A stretch of 64,000 nt of DNA, from assembly GCF_012935715.1 (NCBI RefSeq), contig NZ_CP052860.1:2418001-2482000 (forward strand). Reading direction: 5' to 3'. Of the stretch, positions 47,339 through 54,695 are shown piece after piece (the first letter of the stretch is position 1; each line of letters begins with the position of its first letter). Both the position numbers and the translations under genes were made by a program. The notes under the pieces are model-generated. The model did no database searches and was not told where the DNA came from. It saw nothing but the letters and a program-made list of their open reading frames with translations. Source of the DNA: Pseudomonas sp. ADAK13 (GTDB lineage: Bacteria; Pseudomonadota; Gammaproteobacteria; Pseudomonadales; Pseudomonadaceae).

Positions 47339-48931
47339 TTATGGCTTGACGCTGACTTTCGAGTAATCCTGACGCCCGAACGGGCTCACCTGGTACCCCT
47401 CGACATTCTTGCGAGTCAGGGCGAACGCGGTCGGATGCGCCAGTGGCAGCCACAGTGCCTGTTGCTGGATCTGCGCCTGGGCCTGCTGATACAGCTTGCT
47501 GCGCACCCCCTGTTCGCTGGTGGTCTTGCCGGCGCTGATCAGCTTGTCCAGCGCCGGGTCGCAGTAGCGGGCGAAGTTGGTGCCGGACTTCACTGCCGCG
47601 CAGGAGAACTGCGGCGTGAGGAAGTTATCCGGGTCGCCGTTGTCGCCGGCCCAGCCCATGAACAACAGGTCGTGCTCACCCGCCTTGGCGCGGCGGATCA
47701 GTTCGCCCCACTCGATCACGCGGATTTCAGCCTGGATGCCGACCTTGGCCAGGTCCGCTTGCAGCAACTGCGCGCCGAGGCTCGGGTTGGGGTTCAGCAG
47801 GCTGCCCGACGGCCGGGTCCAAATGGTGGTCTTGAAGCCGTCCTTGAGTCCGGCGCGGTCCAGTAGCTGCTTGGCCTTGGCGATGTCTTGCGGGTAGCCC
47901 GGCAAGTCCTTGGCGTAGCTCCAGGTGTTGGGCGGGTAGGGGCCGTTGGCGGCTTCGGCGGTGCCTTCAAATACGGCCTTGAGGTAGCTGGCCTTGTCGA
48001 AGGCGAGGTTGATCGCCTGGCGAACTTCCGGCTTGTCCAGCGGCGGGTGCTGGCTGTTAATGGCGACAAACGCAGTCATGAAGGCCGCGGTTTTCTCGAT
48101 CTTCAGGTCAGCGTCTTTCTTGGCGGCGTCAATGTCCAGTGGCTTGGGCGACAAGGCGATCTGGCACTCGTCGCGACGTAATCTCTGCAGGCGCACGTTG
48201 GCATCCGGGGTGATCGCGAAGATCAGGTTATCCACCGCAGGTTTGCCGGCGAAGTAGTCCGGGTTGGCCTTGTAGCGAATCGTCGCGTCCTTCTGGAAGC
48301 GCCCGAAAATGAACGGCCCGGTGCCGATAGGCTGGCTGTTGAGCTTCTCGGGTGTGCCGGCCTTGAGCAGTTTGTCGGCGTATTCCGCCGGGTAGATCGA
48401 GGCAAAGCCCATGCTCAAGGCGGCGAGGAAGGTCGAATCGGCGTGGTCCAGGGTAAAACGCACGGTCAGCGGGTCGAGAGCGTCAATCTTCTTGATCAGC
48501 GTCGGCAGTTGCAGCGACTGGGCGTGTGGGAAGCCGCTCTGGGCGACCTTGTGCCACGGGTTGGCCGGGTCGAGCATGCGTTCGAAGCTGAAGCGCACGT
48601 CTTCGGCGGTCAGGGTGCGGCTTGGGGTGAAGTAGTCGGTGCGATGGAATTTAACGTCCGGGTGCAGCTTGAAGGTGTACGTCAGGCCGTCCGGCGACAC
48701 TTCCCAGCTGTCCGCCAGGCTGGGGACCAGCTTGCCACTGGTGGCGTCGAAGTCCACCAGGCGGTTCATCAATACGTCTGCCGAGGCGTTGGTGGTGGTC
48801 AGCGAGTTGTATTGCACCACGTCGAAGCCTTCGGGGCTGGCTTCGGTGCAGACGCTCAAGGTGGTAGCCGCCTGGGCGTGTGCAGCAATAAAAAGAGGGG
48901 CTAGCAATAGCGGTAGGGCAGCGAGGCGCAT
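47339..48931 (-). CDS. ABC transporter peptide-binding protein (DppA-like, family 5)
   Basis: The 530-residue periplasmic protein has a Sec signal (cleavage likely after AHAQA, residue ~21) and the family-5 solute-binding fold: LVPSLADSWEVSPDGLTYTFKLHPDVKFH, LTAEDVRFSFERMLDPANPWH, DVVQYNSLTT, and GTGPFIFGRFQKD. It is the positional match of the orphan dipeptide-binding protein PA5317 (DppA5). No permease genes are adjacent, so it presumably shares the DppBCDF transporter encoded elsewhere. The upstream 458-base spacer contains its promoter and the rpmB leader. Confidence 0.93.
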   Translation of the reverse strand: MRLAALPLLLAPLFIAAHAQAATTLSVCTEASPEGFDVVQYNSLTTTNASADVLMNRLVDFDATSGKLVPSLADSWEVSPDGLTYTFKLHPDVKFHRTDYFTPSRTLTAEDVRFSFERMLDPANPWHKVAQSGFPHAQSLQLPTLIKKIDALDPLTVRFTLDHADSTFLAALSMGFASIYPAEYADKLLKAGTPEKLNSQPIGTGPFIFGRFQKDATIRYKANPDYFAGKPAVDNLIFAITPDANVRLQRLRRDECQIALSPKPLDIDAAKKDADLKIEKTAAFMTAFVAINSQHPPLDKPEVRQAINLAFDKASYLKAVFEGTAEAANGPYPPNTWSYAKDLPGYPQDIAKAKQLLDRAGLKDGFKTTIWTRPSGSLLNPNPSLGAQLLQADLAKVGIQAEIRVIEWGELIRRAKAGEHDLLFMGWAGDNGDPDNFLTPQFSCAAVKSGTNFARYCDPALDKLISAGKTTSEQGVRSKLYQQAQAQIQQQALWLPLAHPTAFALTRKNVEGYQVSPFGRQDYSKVSVKP

Positions 48932-49389
48932 ATTCGGTTTCCTTTGCAGATCGAAGGCCCATCTGCGAGTGCAGTCTGGAAAAGTCCTACCGTAGTGGGC
49001 TGATTGACAAATGACTAGCCCATTTTTGCCTGTGCTTTTGCCTAAAATACTGTTTTGATGGCGCCTCAGATCGTTTTGCCGGGCACTTTGCAGTGCGCGC
49101 AGGCGCTGTAAATCATTCTGTGCGACGAGCGGTTAGCTTCTATAGCGGCCCACCCTGGCAACGGTTCAGGCGTCCATGGCCTGGATTTACGCGTGGAAAA
49201 ACACACGGCCTGTTGTTGCACTGGGGTCTTTCTGGTATAAAGCAGCGCTCTTTTCTAGGGGCCCGGTTCCTTCGCTAGTAGGTGTAGCCGGTAAGACCCT
49301 AAAGAAACGCGGCGCCTGGCGCCAAATGACTGAGAGATTAAGCGGCCAACCCATGCCGGGTTGGGCATGTGGTTTTAGAGGGCTGAGGC
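48932..49389. promoter_or_regulatory. Spacer with rpmB promoter and structured leader
   Basis: No gene was supported here. Near the rpmB side, TTGTTG (49213-49218) and TATAAA (49236-49241) are 17 bases apart, a good sigma-70 promoter, predicting a ~140-base 5' leader. Within the leader, CCAACCC/GGGTTGG (49346-49364) and CATGCC/GGCATG (49352-49369) are two mutually exclusive stems just before the ribosome site. The other half of the spacer must drive the dppA-like gene on the minus strand. Confidence 0.55.
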
Positions 49390-49623
49390 ATGTCGAGAGT
49401 CTGTCAAGTTACCGGTAAGGGTCCGGTGACTGGGAATAACATTTCCCACGCAAACAACAAAACCCGTCGTCGTTTCCTGCCAAACCTGCAGCATCACCGC
49501 TTTTGGGTTGAAGAAGAGAAACGTTTTGTCCGTCTGCGCGTATCTGCCAAAGGCATGCGTGTTATCGACAAGCGTGGCATCACTGTCGTGCTGGCCGAAC
49601 TGCGCCGCGACGGCAAAATCTAA
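49390..49623 (+). CDS. rpmB: RpmB, 50S ribosomal protein L28
   Basis: The 77-residue L28 protein begins [20 protein letters not shown] and ends with [19 protein letters not shown] plus a short tail. The AGAGGG ribosome site at 49377-49382 lies 7 bases before the ATG. rpmG follows after 11 bases. Confidence 0.98.
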   Translation: MSRVCQVTGKGPVTGNNISHANNKTRRRFLPNLQHHRFWVEEEKRFVRLRVSAKGMRVIDKRGITVVLAELRRDGKI

Positions 49624-49634
49624 GGAGCTAAATC

Positions 49635-49790
49635 ATGCGTGAATTGATTCGAATGATCTCTAGCGCCGGTACTGGTCACTTCTACACTACCGACAAGAAC
49701 AAGCGTACTACCCCGGACAAGCTCGAAAAGAAAATGTTCGACCCGCGCGTTCGCAAGCACGTGATCTACAAAGAAGGCAAAATCAAGTAA
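49635..49790 (+). CDS. rpmG: RpmG, 50S ribosomal protein L33
   Basis: A 51-residue reading frame encodes L33 ([19 protein letters not shown], then [17 protein letters not shown]). It is shorter than typical ORF cut-offs, but the sequence is unmistakable. GGAG lies 6 bases upstream. It lacks the zinc-binding Cys pairs, as in the zinc-independent form. A strong terminator follows. Confidence 0.97.
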   Translation: MRELIRMISSAGTGHFYTTDKNKRTTPDKLEKKMFDPRVRKHVIYKEGKIK

Positions 49791-49809
49791 TTGGTTTTCT
49801 TTCTTGTGA

Positions 49810-49845
49810 AAAAAAGCCCGTATCTCACGATGCGGGCTTTTTTTT
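49810..49845. terminator. Bidirectional terminator after rpmG
   Basis: Stem AAGCCCG.../...CGGGCTT, extended by a wobble pair, has A7 on its left and T8 on its right. Before the IS inserted just beyond it, this structure would also have ended the convergent cupin gene. Confidence 0.9.
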
Positions 49846-49851
49846 GTGCCT

Positions 49852-49879
49852 TGTCCCGTCCTGAATAAGGTTTACACCT
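49852..49879 (+). repeat. Left terminal inverted repeat of the IS3-family element
   Basis: Matches the complement of 51137-51164 at 24 of 28 positions by eye, with GGTTTACACCT identical at the inner end. Confidence 0.9.
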
Positions 49880-49904
49880 TCTGACCGATCTTCAGGAGGA
49901 TTCA

Positions 49905-50306
49905 ATGGATACGGGAAAAAGGCGGAGCCAGCGCGATTACACGCTAGCTTTTAAATTGTCAGTCGTAGATCAAGTCGAAAAAGGCGAGTTGAGTTATAAA
50001 GAGGCTCAACGGCGCTTTGGCATTCAAGGCCGGTCCACGGTACTGGTTTGGTTACGCAAGCATGGCCGACAGAACTGGAGCCAAGGCGCCTCAATCCGAG
50101 CGCCGCGGAGCAGGCCGATGACCGACCCCAACCTCCCGCTGACACCCGAACAGCGGATCAAAGAGCTTGAAGAACAGTTGGCGCTGAGCAATCAGAAGGC
50201 CCAGTTCTTTGAAGCTGTCGTGAACGTCTTGAAAAATGATTACGGTGTGTCCATCGTAAAAAAGCGACCCGGCAAGTCCTCTCGCAAGGGCAAATCCAAG
50301 ACCTGA
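49905..50306 (+). CDS. OrfA, DNA-binding transposase subunit (frame 0)
   Basis: The 133-residue product has an N-terminal helix-turn-helix (TLAFKLSVVDQVEKGELSYK, EAQRRFGIQGRSTVLVWLRK) and a leucine-zipper-like helix (LPLTPEQRIKELEEQLALSN) for dimerisation, the usual IS3 OrfA design. AGGAGG lies 7 bases before the ATG. At 50258-50264 the heptamer A AAA AAG in this frame is a canonical -1 slippery site joining OrfA to OrfB; unshifted ribosomes stop at 50304-50306. Confidence 0.93.
   Translation: MDTGKRRSQRDYTLAFKLSVVDQVEKGELSYKEAQRRFGIQGRSTVLVWLRKHGRQNWSQGASIRAPRSRPMTDPNLPLTPEQRIKELEEQLALSNQKAQFFEAVVNVLKNDYGVSIVKKRPGKSSRKGKSKT
50258..50264 (+). promoter_or_regulatory. -1 ribosomal frameshift site of the IS
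   Basis: A-AAA-AAG is positioned so that zero-frame codons AAA and AAG lie in the P and A sites. Slipping back one base places the ribosome in the orfB frame, which is open from this point. The fused product would be about 407 residues, spanning 49905-51127. Confidence 0.88.
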
Positions 50307-50329
50307 GCATTAGCAGGGCTTGCCTGTTT

Positions 50330-51127
50330 ATGGGCATTTCGCGCCAAGCGTATTACAAGCGCAACCGAGCCTTTGACGCGAGAGTTTGCCAAGACCAGCA
50401 AGTCGTGGAATTCGTTCTGGAAAAGCGTCGCCGCCAGCCGAGGCTTGGGACGCGCAAACTGCACCATCTGATGGTAATTGAAGCCACAGCGGCGCTACGT
50501 GTCGGTCGAGACCGCCTGTTTTCCATCTTGCGAGAGGCGCGAGAGCTGGTCCCTCGCAAACGTGCTTATCATAAAACCACGCATAGCCATCATCGCTTCC
50601 GCCGTCACCCCAACCTACTCAAAGCTGGCCCGGAACAAGTTGTAGCCAGCAGACCTGAGCAGGTTTGGGTCGCAGACATTACCTATCTCCCAACGCGGGA
50701 AAGTGTCGCTTACGTTAGCCTGATAACAGACGCGTACTCACGCAAAATCGTGGGTCATCATGTGCACGGCAGCCTGCATACGGAGTCGGTGGTCAAGGCG
50801 CTGCAGAAGGCTGTTAGTCAGCGAAAATCCAATCAACCGCTCATTCATCATTCAGATCGCGGAGCCCAGTACTGCTCCGATTTATACCAACGGATGCATA
50901 CCCGGCATGGAATCAGATGCTCAATGACTGACGGTTATGATTGCTATCAGAACGCGATGGCGGAGCGGATAAATGGGATTTTGAAGACTGAGTTTTTGCT
51001 GCATCGTCCTAAAGACCTGGCGGATGCAGTGAAAATGGTGGATGAGTCGGTGCAAATCTACAACCGGGAGCGGCCGCACTTATCCCTGAAATACAAAACG
51101 CCCGATGCGGTGCATCGGGCGTTTTGA
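50330..51127 (+). CDS. OrfB, catalytic DDE part of the IS3 transposase (frame -1)
   Basis: The frame from the slippery site through 51127 encodes a helical segment and an rve integrase core with the DDE triad: VWVADITYLPT (first Asp), LIHHSDRGAQYCS (second Asp) and NAMAERINGILKTE (Glu). All three are present and there is no internal stop, so the transposase appears active. The ATG at 50330 is only the first ATG in frame; the natural product is the OrfAB fusion. Confidence 0.92.
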   Translation: MGISRQAYYKRNRAFDARVCQDQQVVEFVLEKRRRQPRLGTRKLHHLMVIEATAALRVGRDRLFSILREARELVPRKRAYHKTTHSHHRFRRHPNLLKAGPEQVVASRPEQVWVADITYLPTRESVAYVSLITDAYSRKIVGHHVHGSLHTESVVKALQKAVSQRKSNQPLIHHSDRGAQYCSDLYQRMHTRHGIRCSMTDGYDCYQNAMAERINGILKTEFLLHRPKDLADAVKMVDESVQIYNRERPHLSLKYKTPDAVHRAF

Positions 51128-51136
51128 GACTGAAAC

Positions 51137-51164
51137 AGGTGTAAACCTATTTCAGGACTAGACA
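51137..51164 (-). repeat. Right terminal inverted repeat of the IS3-family element
   Basis: Ends with ..GGACTAGACA, pairing with the left end across the element, and is followed directly by the CCT duplication. Confidence 0.9.
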
Positions 51165-51177
51165 CCTGAAGAATTGA

Positions 51178-51540
51178 TCAGGCCTTTTCTTCGAACACCA
51201 CGTAGATCTTGCGGCAGGGTTCCAGCACTTCCCAGGTGCCACTGAAACCGGCCGGGATGACGAAGCGGTCGCCGGCCCGCAAGGTCTTGGCGTTGCCGTC
51301 GGCGTCACGCAATACAGAGACGCCCTGCACGATCTCGCAGTATTCATGCTCGGTGTAGTTGACCTTCCACTGCCCGACCTCACCTTCCCAGACTCCGGCG
51401 CTCATTTGGCCGCACGGACTGTTGTAGTGGTTGTAGACGGTTTGCTCGGGATCACCCTTGAGGATTTTCTCCGCGGCCGGACGGTAGCGGTCAGGTTCGG
51501 TCCTGGCCTGGCTGAAGTCGACGATATTCTGGATGTTCAT
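51178..51540 (-). CDS. Cupin-domain protein (DUF861/EutQ-like)
   Basis: The 120-residue single-domain cupin has VNYTEHEYCEIVQGVSVLRDADG and LRAGDRFVIPAGFSGTWEV, the two cupin motifs of the DUF861 family. The substrate is unknown. Its stop lies 13 bases from the right end of the IS, which separated it from the terminator at 49810-49845. It is divergent from the pauC-like gene 230 bases away, where a shared promoter region may exist. Confidence 0.85.
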   Translation of the reverse strand: MNIQNIVDFSQARTEPDRYRPAAEKILKGDPEQTVYNHYNSPCGQMSAGVWEGEVGQWKVNYTEHEYCEIVQGVSVLRDADGNAKTLRAGDRFVIPAGFSGTWEVLEPCRKIYVVFEEKA

Positions 51541-51770
51541 GGGCGTGTCCCGTCTGGCCTGCGGTTGGAGAGCCCAAAGTCTATGTTTATTAAAATGAAC
51601 ATCGCAAGGGCGTTTGCTGGCGTTATGTCAAATATATTGAAACATCCATCGTCGCTGGTTTAGGGTGGCAGCTGCCTTGAGCCGAACAGCTGGCTGGCCG
51701 GGCAAGAATTCTTCGAAGGTGCCTGGGTACATCGCCCGGCCCTTGTATTCAATAAGAGGAGGACACTCGC

Positions 51771-53264
51771 ATGACCACCCTGACCCGTGCCGACTGGGAA
51801 CAACGCGCCAAGGATCTGAAGATCGAAGGCCGTGCCTACATCAATGGCGAATACACCGCCGCCGTTTCCGGCGACACGTTCGAATGCCTCAGCCCGGTCG
51901 ATGGCCGCCTGCTGACAACCGTTGCCAGCTGTGACGTCGCCGACGCCCAGCGCGCTGTTGAAAACGCCCGCGCCACCTTCAATTCCGGTGCGTGGTCGCG
52001 CCTGGCGCCAGCCAAACGCAAAGCCACCATGATCCGTTTTGCCGGCTTGCTCAAGGCCAACGCCGAAGAGCTGGCCCTGCTTGAAACCCTGGACATGGGC
52101 AAGCCGATCAGCGACTCCCTGTACATCGACGTTCCCGGCGCGGCGCAAGCCCTGAGCTGGAGCGGCGAGGCCATCGACAAGATCTACGACGAAGTCGCCG
52201 CCACACCCCACGACCAACTGGGCCTGGTGACCCGCGAGCCCGTCGGCGTTGTCGCGGCCATCGTGCCGTGGAACTTCCCGCTGATGATGGCCTGCTGGAA
52301 GCTCGGGCCGGCGCTGTCCACCGGTAACTCGGTGATCCTCAAGCCGTCTGAAAAGTCGCCGCTGACTGCCATCCGCATCGCGGCCCTGGCCGTTGAAGCC
52401 GGGATCCCGAAAGGCGTGTTCAACGTGCTGCCGGGTTATGGTCACACTGTGGGCAACGCCTTGGCGCTGCACATGGACGTCGACACCCTGGTGTTCACCG
52501 GTTCCACCAAGATCGCCAAGCAACTGCTGATTCGCTCCGGCGAGTCGAACATGAAGCGCGTCTGGCTGGAAGCCGGCGGCAAGAGCCCGAACATCGTGTT
52601 CGCCGATGCCCCGGACCTGCAAGCCGCCGCTGAATCCGCCGCCAGCGCCATCGCCTTCAACCAGGGCGAAGTGTGCACCGCCGGGTCGCGCCTGCTGGTA
52701 GAGCGTTCCATCAAGGATAAATTCCTGCCGCTGGTGATCGAGGCCCTCAAGGCCTGGAAGCCGGGCAACCCGCTGGACCCGGCCACCACGGTCGGTGCTC
52801 TGGTGGATACTCAGCAGATGAACACCGTGCTGTCGTACATCGAGGCCGGGCATGCCGATGGCGCCAAGCTGGTGGCCGGTGGCAAGCGCACGTTGCAGGA
52901 AAGCGGCGGCACTTATGTCGAACCGACGATTTTCGACGGTGTGACCAACGCCATGAAGATCGCCCAGGAAGAAATCTTCGGCCCGGTGCTGTCGGTGATT
53001 GCCTTCGACAGCGTGGAAGAAGCCATTGCGATCGCCAACGACACCCAATACGGCCTGGCCGCTGCGGTGTGGACGTCGAATATCTCCAAGGCGCACCTCA
53101 CCGCCAAGGCACTGCGTGCCGGCAGCGTGTGGGTCAACCAGTACGATGGCGGCGACATGACCGCACCGTTTGGTGGTTTCAAGCAGTCGGGTAACGGCCG
53201 CGACAAGTCGCTGCACGCGTTCGACAAGTACACCGAGCTGAAGGCGACCTGGATCAAGTTGTAA
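51771..53264 (+). CDS. pauC: Aldehyde dehydrogenase of polyamine catabolism (PauC/KauB type)
   Basis: The 497-residue enzyme oxidises aminoaldehyde intermediates such as gamma-glutamyl-aminobutyraldehyde to carboxylates with NAD(P)+. Motifs: IVPWNFPLMMACWKLGPAL (cofactor), the catalytic Glu in LEAGGKSPN near residue 267, and the catalytic Cys in NQGEVCTAG at about 302. Position beside rpmBG and near pauB4 and pauR matches PA5312 (pauC/kauB) in P. aeruginosa. An aminotransferase (gabT2) that lies between them there is absent here. AGGAGG precedes the ATG. Confidence 0.88.
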   Translation: MTTLTRADWEQRAKDLKIEGRAYINGEYTAAVSGDTFECLSPVDGRLLTTVASCDVADAQRAVENARATFNSGAWSRLAPAKRKATMIRFAGLLKANAEELALLETLDMGKPISDSLYIDVPGAAQALSWSGEAIDKIYDEVAATPHDQLGLVTREPVGVVAAIVPWNFPLMMACWKLGPALSTGNSVILKPSEKSPLTAIRIAALAVEAGIPKGVFNVLPGYGHTVGNALALHMDVDTLVFTGSTKIAKQLLIRSGESNMKRVWLEAGGKSPNIVFADAPDLQAAAESAASAIAFNQGEVCTAGSRLLVERSIKDKFLPLVIEALKAWKPGNPLDPATTVGALVDTQQMNTVLSYIEAGHADGAKLVAGGKRTLQESGGTYVEPTIFDGVTNAMKIAQEEIFGPVLSVIAFDSVEEAIAIANDTQYGLAAAVWTSNISKAHLTAKALRAGSVWVNQYDGGDMTAPFGGFKQSGNGRDKSLHAFDKYTELKATWIKL

Positions 53265-53281
53265 GTAATCCCGGCGACTCC

Positions 53282-53383
53282 CTGTAGGAGCGAGCTTGCT
53301 CGCGAAGGACTTGAACGATGACGCGGGCATTCTGGATGCACGCGGTGCTCTCAAGTTTTTCGCGAGCAAGCTCGCTCCTACAG
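53282..53383. repeat. REP doublet between the dehydrogenase and MFS genes
   Basis: Arms CTGTAGGAGCGAGCTTGCTC and GCGAGCAAGCTCGCTCCTAC pair around a ~60-base centre; this is the second REP sequence type. Confidence 0.87.
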
Positions 53384-53427
53384 TTCGTTTGCAGCCCTGA
53401 AAAATAATAATCCACAGGAGCGTGGAA

Positions 53428-54570
53428 ATGCGTTGGGCGACCTATTTCGCCGTGTTGGCGTCGGTCTTGAGCGTGGGCCTGGCCCTGGGCGTGAGCATGC
53501 CGCTGGTGTCCCTGCGCCTGGAAAGCTGGGGTTACGGCAGTTTTGCCATCGGCGTAATGGCCGCCATGCCTGCCTTCGGTGTACTGCTCGGTGCCAAGGT
53601 TTCCAGCGGCCTGGCCTCGCGCCTGGGCACGGCGAACCTGATGCGCCTGTGCCTGTGGGGCGGGGCGGTTTCCATCGGCTTGCTGGCGGTATTGCCCAGC
53701 TACCCGGTGTGGCTGGTGCTGCGGCTGATGATCGGGGTGATCCTGACCATCGTGTTTATTCTCGGCGAAAGCTGGATCAACCAACTGGTGATCGAGCGCT
53801 GGCGCGGCCGTCTGGTGGCGCTGTATGGCTGCAGCTATGCCTTGAGCCAACTGTCGGGCCCGTTGCTGCTGGGCGCGCTGGGTACGGATAACGACATTGG
53901 CTTCTGGGTAGGCGTTGGCCTGCTGACGTTCTCGCCGATCCTGCTGCTGGGCCGATCCGGCGCACCGACTGCCGAGTCCTTCAGCGTGACCTTCGGCGAC
54001 TTGCTGCGTTTCTGTCGGGGCTTGCCGGCGATTGCCTGGGCGGTGGCGTTATTCGCCGCATTCGAGGCGATGATTCTTACGCTGTTGCCGGTGTATTGCC
54101 TGCAGCAGGGCTTCACCGCCGAGATCGCCCTGGCGATGGTCAGCACCGTGGTGGTCGGTGACGCATTGCTGCAACTGCCGATTGGTGCACTGGCGGACTA
54201 CCTGCCTCGGCGCACGCTGTTTCTCGGCTGTGCACTGATGCTGCTGGCGACGAGTCTGGCGATCCCGCTGTTGCTGGATACGCTGATGATCTGGCCCGTA
54301 TGGGTGCTGTTTGGCGCCAGTGCCGGTGGCTTGTTCACCTTGTCGCTGATCCTGATTGGCGAGCGCTACCGTGACGACGCGCTGGTGCGCGCCAATGCGC
54401 ACATCGCGCAGCTGTGGGGCATTGGCTGCCTGATCGGGCCGTTGGTGGCGGGTGCTGGCAGTCAGTGGATCAGCGGGCATGCCTTGCCGCTGTTGATGGC
54501 GGCGGGGGCGTTGGGGCTGGTGATTCTGCTGCTGCGCCAAGGCGCGTTCGGCGCTACACAGCCGGCCTGA
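53428..54570 (+). CDS. MFS transporter
   Basis: The 380-residue inner-membrane protein has about twelve hydrophobic segments, with the MFS signature region GAKVSSGLASRLGTANLMRL between helices 2 and 3. A second copy of the pattern, ADYLPRRTLFLGCALML, opens the second half. The substrate cannot be read from sequence; it is the positional match of PA5311. The ATG at 53428 has AGGAG 7 bases upstream; a GTG two codons earlier is less likely. Confidence 0.88.
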   Translation: MRWATYFAVLASVLSVGLALGVSMPLVSLRLESWGYGSFAIGVMAAMPAFGVLLGAKVSSGLASRLGTANLMRLCLWGGAVSIGLLAVLPSYPVWLVLRLMIGVILTIVFILGESWINQLVIERWRGRLVALYGCSYALSQLSGPLLLGALGTDNDIGFWVGVGLLTFSPILLLGRSGAPTAESFSVTFGDLLRFCRGLPAIAWAVALFAAFEAMILTLLPVYCLQQGFTAEIALAMVSTVVVGDALLQLPIGALADYLPRRTLFLGCALMLLATSLAIPLLLDTLMIWPVWVLFGASAGGLFTLSLILIGERYRDDALVRANAHIAQLWGIGCLIGPLVAGAGSQWISGHALPLLMAAGALGLVILLLRQGAFGATQPA

Positions 54571-54588
54571 ACTTGAAATGCGAATAAC

Positions 54589-54677
54589 TGTGGGAGCTGG
54601 CTTGCCTGCGATAGCGAAGTGTCAGCTTGCGCATCCTGTGCCTGACACTCCGCAATCGCGGGCAAGCCCTGCTCCCC
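54589..54677. repeat. REP doublet between convergent MFS and phospholipase D genes
   Basis: Arms TGTGGGAGCTGGCTTGCCTG and the inverted GCGGGCAAGCCCTGCTCCCC enclose an inner GTGTCAG/CTGACAC palindrome. The right arm has drifted. Confidence 0.84.
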
Positions 54678-54695
54678 CAAGGCTCTGCGCTGTTC

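Larger units (their letters stand above)
49852..51164 (+). mobile_element. IS3-family insertion sequence, complete
   Basis: The element is 1313 bp. Its ends are imperfect 28-bp inverted repeats beginning TG and ending CA (left TGTCCCGTCCTGAATAAGGT, right end complement TGTCTAGTCCTGAAATAGGT). The flanking trinucleotide CCT is repeated on both sides (49849-49851, 51165-51167), a 3-bp target duplication as expected for IS3. It contains orfA and orfB with a -1 frameshift signal and looks intact. Confidence 0.95.

Noticed and set aside
49331..49345. CTGAGAGAT in the rpmB leader resembling a TPP riboswitch fragment
   Set aside because: The essential ACCTGAT and TGCGAAGG-type elements do not follow, so the match is chance.
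49176..49418. Small frame in the spacer before rpmB
   Set aside because: No ribosome site or recognisable domain, and it overlaps the rpmB leader and start.
50330..51127. orfB as an independent gene starting at ATG 50330
   Set aside because: The frame is already open from the A6G slippery site, and IS3 transposase is made as an OrfAB fusion.
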